Shown in pieces: positions 36,870 through 48,255 of a stretch of DNA of 64,000 bases (position 1 is the first letter of the stretch; every line of letters starts with the position of its first letter). The stretch spans positions 1-64,000 of the forward strand of contig JAGGNK010008337.1 of the NCBI GenBank assembly GCA_017590115.1, in the 5' to 3' direction. Under the pieces are notes generated by a model. The model did no database searches. It was given only the letters and a program-made list of their open reading frames with translations, and was not told the origin of the DNA. This DNA is from Montifringilla adamsi (taxonomy: Eukaryota > Chordata > Aves > Passeriformes > Passeridae). Position numbers and translations under genes: made by a program.

Positions 36870-37047
36870 GGGATCAGGTGGGATTCTGCAGCTGGAAGAA
36901 AAGAACAAAGGGAGGCCATTAGTTATACTTTTAATATATCAGTTTGTTAATTAGGGATCAGGTGGGATTTTCCAGCATGAGACAGAGGACAAAGAAAGCT
37001 CATTAGCTGTGTTTTAAATTGATTGATGTTTTAGTTGGTGTGGGATT
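36870..37047. repeat. Diverged tandem duplication, period 84 bp
   Basis: GGGATCAGGTGGGATT occurs at 36870 and again at 36954, exactly 84 bp apart. Each is followed by a matching sequence ending in a CATTAG, TTTTAAAT and TTAATTAG-type tail. A third, more decayed start (TTGGTGTGGGATTCTCC) appears near 37035, at a spacing of about 78 bp. AT-rich sequence upstream (about 36825-36869) resembles the tail of the unit, so the array probably has three units plus a partial one. No match to a known mobile element is apparent. Confidence 0.65.
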
Positions 37048-39015
37048 CTCCTGGAAATATATGCAAAATGGAAAATATACCAAACCCTATCACTGGAGAA
37101 CATACCTAATAAGAAATAAGAAAACTTCCCAACTTACTTAGGGCATCTATGTTTTCTAGGCACTCCCTAGTACAACACGAGTGAGGTCAGGCTGGAACTC
37201 TTGAAAGGTTCAAGGAAACAAAGAGACAAGACCTGTAGTGTATTGAAGGAAATAGAGAGGAAAGGTCATTTCAGATTTGCAGGACTCACCACGGCTGGGA
37301 AATTGATTTCAAAACATTGCAGTGTTCAGAACCATCAGACACGTTTGAAGATCTGGGTCCTTGTCCTTTACCTGAACCTGCCACAGGAAGGTGTCAGCTA
37401 CAAGGTGTGATGAGTTCTGCCAGGTTCTCTAAAGCAATAAAGTTCACTGGGCACTCAGCTCATTTCCCCTGTGGCATATCCGGACGTGGACAGCACTGTG
37501 TTGGTGCAGCATCTGAAAGCAAAACATTATCCAAGAAAGGGAGGTTAAAAAGGATGGCATTCAAAGGACCAATTGGATAACATTCAGCCTACTTGCTCTT
37601 TGATGCTGCAGTGGAGGAGAGGAAATCAAAGCCATCAGGACATATTAAGGAATGCCAAACACTACAGGAAGCAAAAGGTTTCATCAAAAGCAGTGTCCAC
37701 TTATTCCCTCCTGTCCTGCATGTTTAAAAGGAGCTTTAGAGGCAGTTTTACTTCTGCAGCTTTCTTCCTGTCTTATTTCAGCTCTGCCCTCCCTAATCTG
37801 CGCACAGGCAGTGATGCTTACTGCTGATGGAAAATAACACGTCCTGCAAGGTCTGTGACTTCCTGAGGATGCATCTTCTCTTGCTGCCTGCACAACAAGA
37901 TGCACATGAGCATTACCTCCTAGGAAGGCAATGGCTCATCTCTACGTCTGCCCGTAGCTAAAAGGAGTGCAGGACTTGCTGCAAATTTAAAAAACACCTC
38001 ATTTCTAAGGCCACAAGATCAAAAATGCAGATTTTGTCGGGAATTGCCAAAGTGCTGCTCAGTGCCCCAGCAGCTCCTCATCTGTGATACCCAGGAGCCG
38101 TGAGCAGCTTAACTCATGGTGCTGTTTCAACAGACATATAAAACCAGAGACCCAGCCAGCTGCAGCAGGACATACTAAAGATACTGAGTTTGCATACAAT
38201 CCTCAAAATTTTCCTCAAAGGATCTTCAGTTTATTTTCTCACCTCAGTGTAAGGCTGAGCCTTAACATAATGGCTGCCAAAGGGGTGACTTAGCCCTCAC
38301 CTTAGAGGGGCTGTTGTGATGGATAGTGGATACTATTTCCACAGAAAAATAGGGCCTTGAGTTTTAATCAGCTACATAAACTAATAGAATCTCACTCAAA
38401 ATATTTTTGGCCTTTCTTTTGTGAGCAGATTCTCTGCAGTAAGTAGAAAAACACATGCTATACATGACTTACAATGCTACTCTTCTTGTAAGAGAAGAGT
38501 CATGCCGAGTCCAAGCACAGCAGCATCTTCAGAGGTTCAAAAGCCTGCAGCCAGATTGGGGCTCTGCTGAAACCTGAACCATAAGACAAAGGGCAGTTTT
38601 ATTTTCCAGATTTTTCAATAAAAACTTCAAAGTTATTTTAAGTCTCAAGAATGTAAATAAAGAGATGGAGATTAGTATTTCAAGACTTTTTCTTGAAGCA
38701 CTAACTTAAAGAGTACTTAATTTCTTCAACTGAAGATCCAGAATCTGTTTTCCAATAATTTTTTTTTAAGAAAAAAATTTGGGACTTATTTAAAAATAAT
38801 TTTCTGTACATAATCTTGAAAAAAAAAAAAAGGAGGAAAAGTGGCCATCAAGATAAGGCCAGTTTCTTGAAAGTTCTGACCAAGATTTAACAAATGTGAG
38901 CAGTTCTGCAGTTCCTAGTCAGCCACATTAGCTTGCTCTCCTCCTTCAGGGGAAGTACTATATCCCTGGAAATGGCAGACAGAGTTGCAATTCAGAAGAA
39001 CATCAGTCAGCGAGA
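37048..39015. other. Non-coding stretch
   Basis: Unique sequence with no recognisable gene. T and A runs lie near 38760-38833. Confidence 0.55.
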
Positions 39016-39037
39016 CACTCAAGTACATACTTGAGTG
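39016..39037. promoter_or_regulatory. Perfect 22-bp dyad of NKX2-like sites
   Basis: CACTCAAGTA (39016-39025) and TACTTGAGTG (39028-39037) are exact reverse complements separated by CA. Each arm contains the CACTCAAGT core that is known as the preferred NKX2-1/TTF-1 type site, so the two sites are inverted. Homeobox TAAT/ATTA cores and GATTAAAG-type motifs follow within 80 bases (39040-39118). A regulatory role is inferred; no binding or conservation evidence is available here. Confidence 0.4.
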
Positions 39038-40857
39038 CTATTAGCATAATTGGGACACGAGTATATGATTGAAGTTAAGTATGATTAAAGTTAAATTTCT
39101 TTAAGATAAATGGATTAATGCAGACGTTTAGGTAATTTTGAGCAATAAGGACAGCAAGTTCAAGCAATTTGTCCAAATTTGTGAGTGATTCTTACAGGGA
39201 AAAGACCATTTCTAATCTCAACCCCATAAATGCCTAAAAACTTGTTATACCACTCATGTCAGCCTTAAACTCTGCCTATTTTCATATTCCCATGATGGCT
39301 TTGGAAACCTCATCAAGGAAACAACAGGGCTCCTTAGGCTCAGCTTGAGGAGAGGACTGGGCTGAATGAGCCGAAAACTTCATTACTAAGAAGTTTGTCA
39401 AGGCAATTTCTGGACACTGGCAAGCTGAGACACCAAAGGTGTGTGCCTGGCTCTTCTATAAAGTCAGGGGAGAATCAGGGGTTGAGCCTTTGTGCCTCTT
39501 GTCCTGCATACACAGAATCCAGTGCTGGCTGTAGGCAGCCAGGAGCTCCCACTACAACAACCAAAGCCCCAGAGAAGAGCCCAACCCACCATGGTCCTGT
39601 TCATTAATTCACAATAACTTCTTCCTCTTCTTTGCAGTCTGTGATTAGAATTTGAAAATCAAAGCCATTAACCTCCAAAATGCTAAAATGACAGATATTC
39701 TGTGAGCAAACAATGGGTCTCACTCCCTTCAGAATCCACCAGAGACAAACACAGCCTGGCCTCCAGCCCAGTTTTATCCGAGTCTTCCACTTGATATCCA
39801 CATTGGTGATGTGAAGCTCTGCTGGATGGCTTCAAATTTGCCTCCAGACTGTTACTAATTGTTCTCCTTTATTCTTTCTGCAGAGCTAGCAGAGACACAC
39901 CAGCAGTGTGCTGGCAGTAGAAGCTGCCACTTTGGGAAGAGTTCTGATTAAAATATACATTGCTTTGATCAGTGGCTTCCCTGTAGTGTAAGATAAACAC
40001 CATCAGCAGTTTTGGTTGATGTTCATTCCTGAGGCACATGCTGTGAAGTTACTGCACTACATTAAGCAAAAGTTTAAAAGGAAATTATTGTAGCCAGCTA
40101 GGACTTGGAATTATCCTGAGACTAGAAATATTAAAATCTAAACCAAAGCAAACCAGCAGTGCCTGCCCTCCTCTGTCAAGTAGGGTCTTCCACAATGGCA
40201 AGTCTAAGAGATTAAGGCTGAGATTATTATAGCTGGACATTCATGTCAGAGGTATGTTTCATAACTAATTTAATGCTTTATATCTTTTCATTCAGCACCA
40301 GAAATCTCACAGATTTACACCTCCCTTTGCATGGTGAAGCACGTTTGAATCTCCCAGTTGGAGCCTGGAAGAGCTCTGAAGTGTAGCAATGGTCTTTATG
40401 TCAAGATTTTAAATGCTACTTTTCCCTCTTTTTTCCCTTTTTCTTTTTCTTCTTGCCTTTTTTATTGTGAAGCCAAAGTGATGTCTATTACAGGAAACTA
40501 ATACTAGCGCATATATGCTTCATGGAAATTGCTGGGGTTTTTTTCTGTACTACAGCTTTGTACACAATTTTTAAGTTTTGGAATTTGTTTAAAATCTTCT
40601 TCTGCTCGAGGCCTAAATTTCTAGGGAAGAGAATGCAAAAAAGTTACATGATTAAATATGGCAAGAGAATTAAGAGTAGCTTAATGATGCCACTTAGAAG
40701 CTCATAAAAGAAACACAGGCTTCAGAGGAAAATGTAGGGTTATACTCTGGTTTGTACAATGGAACTGCTTATGACATGTTATTATTTCCTAGGAGAAGGG
40801 CAGTTTCTCTGCTCGGGGTAGGAACTAGCCCATCTTTCCTTTTGCCATCCCTTACTG
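39038..40857. other. Non-coding stretch
   Basis: AT-rich, with many homeobox-type cores in the first 100 bases. No gene or interspersed repeat is recognised in the remainder. Confidence 0.5.
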
Positions 40858-40925
40858 GGCCAGATCCTCAGTAAATACAAAAAGGTTGAGCATCCCCAAA
40901 CTCAATGAAGCTGCCCCAAATGAGA
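40858..40925. repeat. Possible ancient amniote repeat fragment
   Basis: GGGCCAGATCCTCAG opens the interval and AACTCAATGAAGCTGCC follows about 40 bases on. This order resembles one arm of a self-complementary ancient repeat seen in turtle, crocodile and bird genomes ('gccagatcctcag ... attgaagtcaatggagct ... ctgaggatctggc'). I cannot give its database name. Short similarity makes this tentative. Confidence 0.35.
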
Positions 40926-41756
40926 TCCAGGTGATGGATTCTCCCACTCCCTGCTAAAGTGGGGGCAGTGGGTGGGGGCTGCTGTCGAGCATGGCCCAGT
41001 GGCACCAACACCTCTGTGCACCCTGCTCTCTCCATTCAAGGGCCTGTTGCAATAAACATGCCATAAAACTTTTACAAGCCAGGTCTCACTCTGCTCTCCA
41101 GCTTTTTCTCATTAAGGACACCGCTGCTTCAAGAAGTTGAAAGTGCAACACTTTTCACATCTGCATTCCTTGACGTGTTTTGAAATTATTTTAAAACAAT
41201 TGGGAGAGGAGGACCAGGTCTGAGGTGGGGGGCAGGGGGCTGAGTGCTTCAAAGAGAAAGTAGATGAGTGTGCAAGCCCCAAATTACATGACTAGCCTCA
41301 CCAAGGACATAAATTAATTTGTTTCCCAATGGCTTATTTATATAACCCTTTAATTATAGCAAACTGTATCACCAGTATTATACCATGGGAAAATGTAAAA
41401 CTGTTAAGCAACCTGCCACTCCGCCCTCCCCAGACCGACAGCACAATCGTTAAGCAATGGCTACATGCTGGAACATCACCTTCTCTTTTGTCTTTCAGAG
41501 GTATAGTTCAATAATGTGGCTATGAAAATGTGACCTCAAACCCAACTCCTTTTCTGGGGCTTTTGCGCTCTCCTAAACTCTACCTCTCTTCTGGGTCATA
41601 AAAATGTGACAGCATTTGACCTGTTTGCAGCACAAAAAGGGATATTGTTCAAAAATTTGCTATTTATCCACTCTGCCCCTGAGTCATAATCAGTCTGAGT
41701 CCTGTTAACTGCGGGTGCTGCCCAGCCTGTGCTGGCTCCTCAAATGTAGTGACTTT
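40926..41756. other. Non-coding stretch
   Basis: G-rich runs occur at 40961-40978 and 41224-41239. The interval 41300-41420 is AT-rich with TTAATT and TTAATTA homeobox-type cores and reads like a candidate conserved element. No gene recognised. Confidence 0.5.
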
Positions 41757-41830
41757 TGGTGGCTCTGTTGACTTCAATTAAAGCATTTCTAATTGTTCCT
41801 AATTCTGCAGGCACCAGCTGAGCCCCTGAC
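41757..41830. repeat. Possible ancient amniote repeat fragment
   Basis: GGTGGCTCTGTTGACTTCAA at the left and GCACCAGCTGAG at the right are in the order expected for the central and right-arm parts of the same self-complementary repeat proposed at 40858 ('gctccattgacttcaatggagc ... caccagctgag'). The intervening sequence is diverged. Confidence 0.3.
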
Positions 41831-43951
41831 TTCTGCCCTACAAAGGGCCAGTGTGTTAAAACAGGTCTCTGCAGCTCTCAGGGCTCCATGAATGCCACCC
41901 ATTCGGAGTCATTAGAGCTGCCCACGGTGCCAAACAGCATCTCAGCAGTCACAGGGAAGATTTTGCAGGTGAGAAATCACAGAAGTTTCTGAAACTGAAA
42001 TATTCCAAGCTGCTGTTTCAGTCCACATTCAGTCCACCAGACAAAACTATTTCACAACTGTCTGTGGATGGGGACAGTGCTCTCCCTTCAACTGTGGAGC
42101 TGCAAGAAGGGTTTTGTTATAAAGGATGGAAATCCTTCCTAATGTTTTTACGTTTGGATTGTCTTTCAGTACTTGCATTAGTGGAATCTTTCAGGTACCA
42201 TGATCTTCTCAGGGAAGGGATAAGCCTTGGTGGCTTAGCAGCACTGTAATATGAACAGCTTTATTTTGGGACAAAGAGAATTCATCTTAATGCTAGATTT
42301 ACCTACAGAGATGCATATTAATGCCCTATATATGACCAAATTAGAACAGCTTAGCAGGGAGGCTTTGGAACCTCCATCAGTCAGACTTTCCATCAAGCTA
42401 GTTATCCTAAAGATAGGCATCATTCCCACCACGTGTCAATAGGTTCAGCGCAAGGGCTGCGCCTGGTGTTTTGGGAAGGCCTTTGATTAGGAGTCTGTCC
42501 AGGCTCTATGCTCATGAATAACTCGATACTCTGTTCAAAGTTTAAAAAAAACTAAATAGAAAGCACACACAGGAATTACCCACAAGAAAAACCCTCAATT
42601 AACACGCTAAATAACATTTTCTTTGTACTTATATTTAATTTAAAGATGGCATGAGTGAGTTTTAGCAAACCACTCCTGCACAGAGAGGTGAATCAATGCT
42701 CTAATTCCATCTTTTCCACCCTTTGAGGCAGCATTTCACTGGCCATGTCTGTGATGCCTGAGGACGGCCTTTAGACTGAGTTTTGTCTTAAAAACAGATC
42801 AAAAGAAAATTTGCCATGTCCTTCAAAAGGCAGGCCCTCTCCTCCCCTTTGTCACAAGCTGCTACAATGAAAAAAGGCTTAGAGTGAGAAACATCATCTC
42901 TGATTCTGTATAAATGTTTTGACTCACAATCTCTGCTTTCCAGATGGGAAGAGCAGGTTACCCAGTTCAAGGGAGCTTAATTATTTCAATCTCAGTTCTG
43001 AGCTAAGAGTGGGGAAAAATGAGGATTTCAAGAAAAAGTGAAGGTATTATGCAGAAACTAAAATATTGAGACTCAGGCTAGCTGCTAATGTACCAGAGAC
43101 ATTTTATCTCGTGGTTTTATTATGACTGAAGAGAGACAGAAGATTACTTTAAAACTTTAGCTATGGCTGCAATAAATAAATAAATACATTTTCAGCCCTC
43201 ATGGTGGTAGAATAATGCCATCAAATGTGAGCAGGGTGTATCTACCCCAAAAGCCTGAAAACAGGAAAAAATAACAAGACAGCAGCATTCTTGACCAGCA
43301 TGCTGTAATTCTGTGATTTACCATTCAGACCTAATTAAGGGCTTGCAACAATGAGATCTATCTGGACCCATACACCTCTTGCTGACATTTCAGATGCTAT
43401 CCTTACGCACAACACAATAACTGTGTTGAGATGTAGAGGATAAGATTGGTCTGGAGGAAGCACAACTGGTTGAAATCCAAAACCCAAATTCCTGAATCTT
43501 TACAAAAGTTTAGTTAATATATGTTTATATATTTTCCTCACAAAATATCCTTTCCTGATTTTGGCTGGAGATAGGACAGTAGTTTGACAAAGAGTATTTC
43601 CATGTTGTGTTTAGTTCAGCAAAAGCCAAGACCTACAAGAAATCTCTAGGGAAAACAGCCTTTCCTCCTTTCACTGGTTGGTTGTCAATCTTCTCTGGGG
43701 TTCCCTGATGATTCTGCATGGACTTATCAACATAAAGTCTTTCACTGTACTTCAAAGCCTTATTTTAAAACAAAAGTTCTCTTTCAGAAATGCAAGATCA
43801 GAAAGCTGAGGCGCTCCAAACCTCCCAGGTTACTCTGGACTCAGCTGGCTGGACCTCTGCAGCCCTGTGAGCTGCTCTTTAATGGGAACATCCTACTGGA
43901 GAACCCTGGTCCGCATTAGCATTTATTTCTGCACGGTGACTCGGTTGCCTC
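41831..43951. other. Non-coding stretch with (AAAT)4
   Basis: Unique sequence. A short (AAAT)4 microsatellite lies at 43171-43186. An interval near 42942-42976 faintly resembles an antisense MIR/L2 core (CCAGATGGGAAGAGCAGGTT) but is too short to call. No gene recognised. Confidence 0.5.
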
Positions 43952-44033
43952 ATTGCATCTTGCAATAGCCAGAACTGAGTGGGAGCTGTGAGCGGACAAT
44001 TGGCAGGCAGATGGAGCTTCTCTCTCCATCTGC
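43952..44033. promoter_or_regulatory. Cluster of dyads: C/EBP-like and paired E-box sites
   Basis: ATTGCATCTTGCAAT (43952-43966) is a perfect 6-bp-arm inverted repeat with a 3-base centre, resembling a spaced C/EBP palindrome. GCAGATGGAG (44007-44016) and CTCCATCTGC (44024-44033) are exact reverse complements around a 7-base loop, and each holds a CAGATG/CATCTG E-box of the type bound by proneural bHLH factors. Two independent perfect dyads within 82 bases suggest a compact regulatory element. The function is inferred. Confidence 0.4.
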
Positions 44034-44072
44034 TCTTCTTTTGGGAAATGTAAGGAAAAATATCAGGTAGCC
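44034..44072. other. Short non-coding spacer
   Basis: Purine-rich sequence leading into the poly-A tract; nothing recognisable. Confidence 0.5.
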
Positions 44073-44096
44073 AAAAAAAAAAAAAAAAAAAAAAAA
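44073..44096. repeat. Poly-A tract (24 A)
   Basis: An uninterrupted run of 24 A. The sequence on its 5' side is not a recognisable retroelement or processed gene copy, so it is called only as a mononucleotide tract. Confidence 0.9.
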
Positions 44097-45112
44097 GAAC
44101 AATCTATCAGAAGACCTGGAGAGACATTATCACCTGGAAAACAAGGACGTGGTCTGGAACTGATTTCCATTCTCCCTAATATTTCTCAGCAGAACAAAAC
44201 ATCTGTGAGCTGCATTGTTGTAGAGAGCCGGTGCTGGAGAAAGGCTGGAATTCACCTCACCAAGACATAACCTTCTCCAGTGGGAATAATACCATCACAA
44301 AACACATCAAACCAGAATGGTTCCTGCAACTGTTTGCAGCTCAGGAAATCAATGTCCTGCACTGCTATTTGTAAGCAATATAATTTTATCTCCACTCTGT
44401 GCCCACGTTCTGGTAATGCAGCATAGTCATGTTGCTGACAGCGTGTGCAAATGGGGATTTATGGTCCTCTGTGTATGGCTAATGAAGTTAACAGGGAAAA
44501 AGAAAACCAAAACCAAATTCTGTATTATAATTATTTGGGTTATGCAGTTGCACAAATAATGCATGAAAAAAAAAAAAACCTAAACTTTTTAACAATAAAA
44601 AAATGGAATCATGTTGACTGAAAATATACAGTTAAATTCTGCAAGAAGAATACTTTCAGTGGAGAAAGCCAAAATTAAATCTCTGTGGGCAAAATTTACC
44701 AATAAATAGATTTTTCTTTTTAATTTACAGAGAAAACTTTGGTGTTTTCAGTTACCTCATGAAAAATTTTAAAAAAATAGTAATGAAGGAGCACAGGTTC
44801 TTTTCTGTGAACACCTATCTTCAACTGAGAGGTCCATCTCCTGATTATAGCAAATGTCAACAAATTATTTTGAGCAGCCTAGGACACTTTGGCACCATGG
44901 GTATAGATGAGGCACCACAGGCAGCTCCTATTCCCTGTGTGGGTTCTTTTTGTAGCCCAGACTCCAAAGGGAGAGCCCATCAGGAGCTACCTGGAAGCTG
45001 GTGGGACAGGTACTTACATCTGACGAGGCTGTCCTTGATGCAGCACTTGCTAAAATACTGAAGTTTGGTTTTTTCCCCTGAATCCTCACTGATCCTAGAA
45101 GTGTTTACACTG
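44097..45112. other. Non-coding stretch
   Basis: Contains a 13-A run at 44566-44578 and AT-rich unique sequence. A minus-strand donor-like site (AGAT|GTAAGTAC) near 45017 has no supporting exon. Confidence 0.5.
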
Positions 45113-45147
45113 ACAGCCCGTTCCTACCAGCTGAGGATCTGGCCTTA
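45113..45147. repeat. Possible ancient amniote repeat fragment (right arm)
   Basis: ACCAGCTGAGGATCTGGCC is the mirror-image arm of the motif seen at 40858 (GGCCAGATCCTCAG), and TTTACACTGA lies shortly upstream, at about 45104. The 14-bp exact complementarity between these two distant places is directly visible. Common origin from one repeat family is inferred. Confidence 0.35.
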
Positions 45148-46062
45148 TTTCAGCCTCCCTGACTTATTTTTTGGCATGTCCCTGCAAGTGGGTTGGGAGC
45201 GTGCCAGGGCGGGGGTGAACGGAACAGCATTCCTGGGCTCTTAGTAGTGTTGACCATTGTCTTGATGTGAATGCATAAAAACCTTCAAAGGCAGAAAGGT
45301 GACTCCCTGTCATGTGCAATGCTCCTTGGAGTCCTTTCAAGGCAGAGATGATCAGCATGGTCTGTCCCTGAACTCAGGACACGCTGCTGTCTCCCGTAAA
45401 CGGGCAACAGAGATTATTGTGGTGAATAGTAACAGTAGATGAGGTACTATCTTCCCCTTTAAATTGAGCCATTCAATTTGTCATGAATGGCTGAGTATTC
45501 CTTGCTGGCATTTGGGACTTGGATTTCAGCACTGGGAATAGAGTGAATAGGATCAATGATGAAGCTGAAGTACAAAAAGAAAGAGCAAAAAAGGGCAAAG
45601 GACTAAAACCGATAGAGACAAGCAATTACAAGGTGTATTAATGTACACTGGGCTAGGCTGGAAAGAGGGAAGAACTTATTGTTATTCTGAGGGATTTTCT
45701 TCCACAGAAGTTAAAGGGGTTGGGAAGTGAATATTTGTTATTTGGGCAAAGCCGAGGCTGCGAAGAATAAAGAGACCTTTTAGAACATGGCAGCTGCCTC
45801 TGAGCCCGGAGCGCGGTACTTGATACTCCAGTCTCCCCTCCTAGGGCTTCTGGGCCAGCTTTTGAGAGCTGCAAGCAGGCATTCAGAGGGAAGACAATGA
45901 CAAATGTCAAGAAGGAGAGAGGAAACCTGGAGTTTAAAAGACTATTGAGTGACAGGTGGGTTAGATCAAAGGCAGACATTTACCAGGTATTTATAACTGC
46001 AAAGCTAATCAGGTTAATCATAGAAAGCAGAGCCCAAGGGCAGATGCCCAGTAAGTCTTAAA
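45148..46062. other. Non-coding stretch
   Basis: Unique sequence with no recognisable gene. A short CpG-containing patch (GAGCCCGGAGCGCGG) lies near 45801-45815. Confidence 0.5.
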
Positions 46063-46108
46063 GCACACACAAATATATATTTAACGCACACACAAATATA
46101 TATTTAAC
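46063..46108. repeat. Perfect 23-bp tandem duplication
   Basis: Two identical 23-bp units (each beginning GCACACACAAATATATATTT) are adjacent at 46063-46085 and 46086-46108. A partial third unit (GCACACATATA) follows, with CA/TA-rich decay to about 46140. Perfect identity suggests recent slippage, so the locus is probably polymorphic in copy number. Confidence 0.85.
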
Positions 46109-48200
46109 GCACACATATACAGAAAAAGCACACATATGTATGTATTGTACTCCAAAAGCTACTCCAGTCACTGCCATCCATTCTCGTTTTTTTGCAGGGA
46201 TTTAAAGGAAAAGAAGCTCTCTGCAGGCAGAGCATCTGAATGCCTTTTTTCTGCTAGAGTCAGTGAGACATTTTGGAGAGAACACACAAGATGGGGCTCA
46301 TGTATAAATCACTAGGAAAAAACAGTCAGAATTTGTTTCTTTGTAGAAAGGAAACAAATCCCCCAAAATCTGCTCAGCAAGACTGTCTTTGTTTTCATGG
46401 CTTTTAACACAGAGAAAGGAGAATCCTTACTAAAGGATTTTTGAATACAATTTCTTATCTTTCTAATTTGGAGGGCTGGATTTTCCAGGACCTCAGTACC
46501 AGTTGCACAACCAAATGAGCATCAGCTTTTCTAAAGGCTGCACGATTTTGCAAACATGGGCTCAACTCTGAGCATTTTGCTTACCAGCCTCTTTCAATCT
46601 TATCTCTCTCACCAGCGTGCTCTCTCTTGTTATCATTCTTCCACCCATTCCTTTCCTATGCCACACACAGACTTTAAAAAACAAAACCATTTCCTATGGG
46701 AGTCTCTCCACACTCATTTTAAGCAAAGGCCGTTTTTGTTCACCCTCTGTGCTGTGCAGCAGTCCCAGCTGGGTACGGCAGCAAGTACAGCTACAGCAAG
46801 AATTAATTGTGTCTAGTGTCTAATTCCTAATACCACAGATATGTCTGATTTTACCAGCAAAACCAGTCCAATGTCCTGCACTCCCAGATCTAGAAAAGGA
46901 GATGTTACATTCAACAAACTACCACCCATAAAATATTAATGAGAGAGCATAGCAACACTAATTGTGTACACATCCAAATCTCTTCTCCCAAAGACTGCCA
47001 GTGACAGAATTTTTCGTCCATAAATCAATAACATAAGCACTAAATATTACTACATGCCTGGACTAATTCCTGAAATTATAGGGTCTCTGTCAAGAGGCTT
47101 AGGAACATGTACTACAAATAAAGGCAACTTTTGAAAATTATACTAATTATCTGGGAGGCATCGGGTCTATAAGAAAAGATGGCTCTGATCATGGGCTATA
47201 AACTCCCTAGCCAGCCACCATCAGAAAGCAGTTTTCTCCATATATATTTTAATAACATGAATTTTGCTTCTTTTATGCTAAGTCCTGTAGAGATATTAAA
47301 TACCCACCTCGTGGGCAAAGGATGCTTTTGCTGACAGTGAATTTGTTGCATCCCCACAGCCAAGAGCTGGGATTAGATCCTGGGCTGTGGCATCCCAGCC
47401 TCCATCCTGCCCATGGGGTTGGAGATCCTGGAAGGGCAGCCCAGCACAGAGCAGGAGAAGGATGGGGTTAGGTCACAGCCGGAGGGGTGTCCCAGATGCT
47501 GCGTGGGCAGGAGCGCATGTGCCAGCACAGAGGTACTGGGCAAGTCCAAACAGCCTCTGCAGAAATGCTCGTCGTGATACTTCCTTTTGCAGAACTGGAA
47601 AGCAGGGGAAAGATGGGGAAAGGGCAGAGAAAGACACACACCCGCACACAAACCAAAATTAATTTCTGGTGTTTACAGTGAAATCACAGCAAAGGTCTTG
47701 TGGGTTCCCTTATTACCTCGAGCCAAGGACAAGTGAAGGTACCATCTCCTAGCTATCATCTTCATGCACCATTTTTCACAGGGGGTTCATCAAGAACACA
47801 GATCAGATAAAGCAAATACCAAAACCTGAGTATAAGGGTCTGTTTCAAAATCTTTTTCAAATTAATGCAGCTGTGTTTCTACATGTCTTTGCTAAGTGAA
47901 GGCCTGTATCATCATTACATTGCAAATGAAACAGGACTTTAAAAGGTTAAAAATGGGCCCAAAACCATAATATGCCATTTTTTTACCTGGAGCAAGATTA
48001 GGCTGACATTCAGAGGTTCAGGTCTAAGATAAAAGTTTGGGTCTGTCAGCAAAAGCATCCCATGAACAGCTGAGCCAATATTCAGCCCCAACAGCTTAAA
48101 GACTGTAAATTCATTTGGAGCCAGTCTGGCCCTGCAAGGGTTCTGCCATTTTGGACAGCATCCAAAAAGCAAGCAAAAAGAGGCCCCTGGATTAAAAAAA
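46109..48200. other. Non-coding stretch
   Basis: CA/TA-rich at the start, then unique sequence. A GC-richer patch at 47380-47640 carries overlapping frames of up to 92 codons on both strands with no recognisable product. Confidence 0.55.
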
Positions 48201-48255
48201 NNNNNNNNNNNNNNNNNNNNNNNNNNNNNNNNNNNNNNNNNNNNNNNNNNNNNNN
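48201..48255. other. Assembly gap (55 N)
   Basis: Fifty-five unresolved bases, preceded by a run of seven A. The non-round length suggests an estimated gap from scaffolding or gap filling. Any open frame crossing it, such as the minus-strand frame 47939-48259, is meaningless. Confidence 1.

Noticed and set aside
42942..42976. Antisense MIR/L2 core
   Set aside because: Only about 20 bases resemble the consensus and the flanks do not continue it.
44040..44100. A24 tract as the tail of a processed pseudogene
   Set aside because: The sequence upstream of the A run is not a recognisable spliced gene copy and no duplicated target site was seen.
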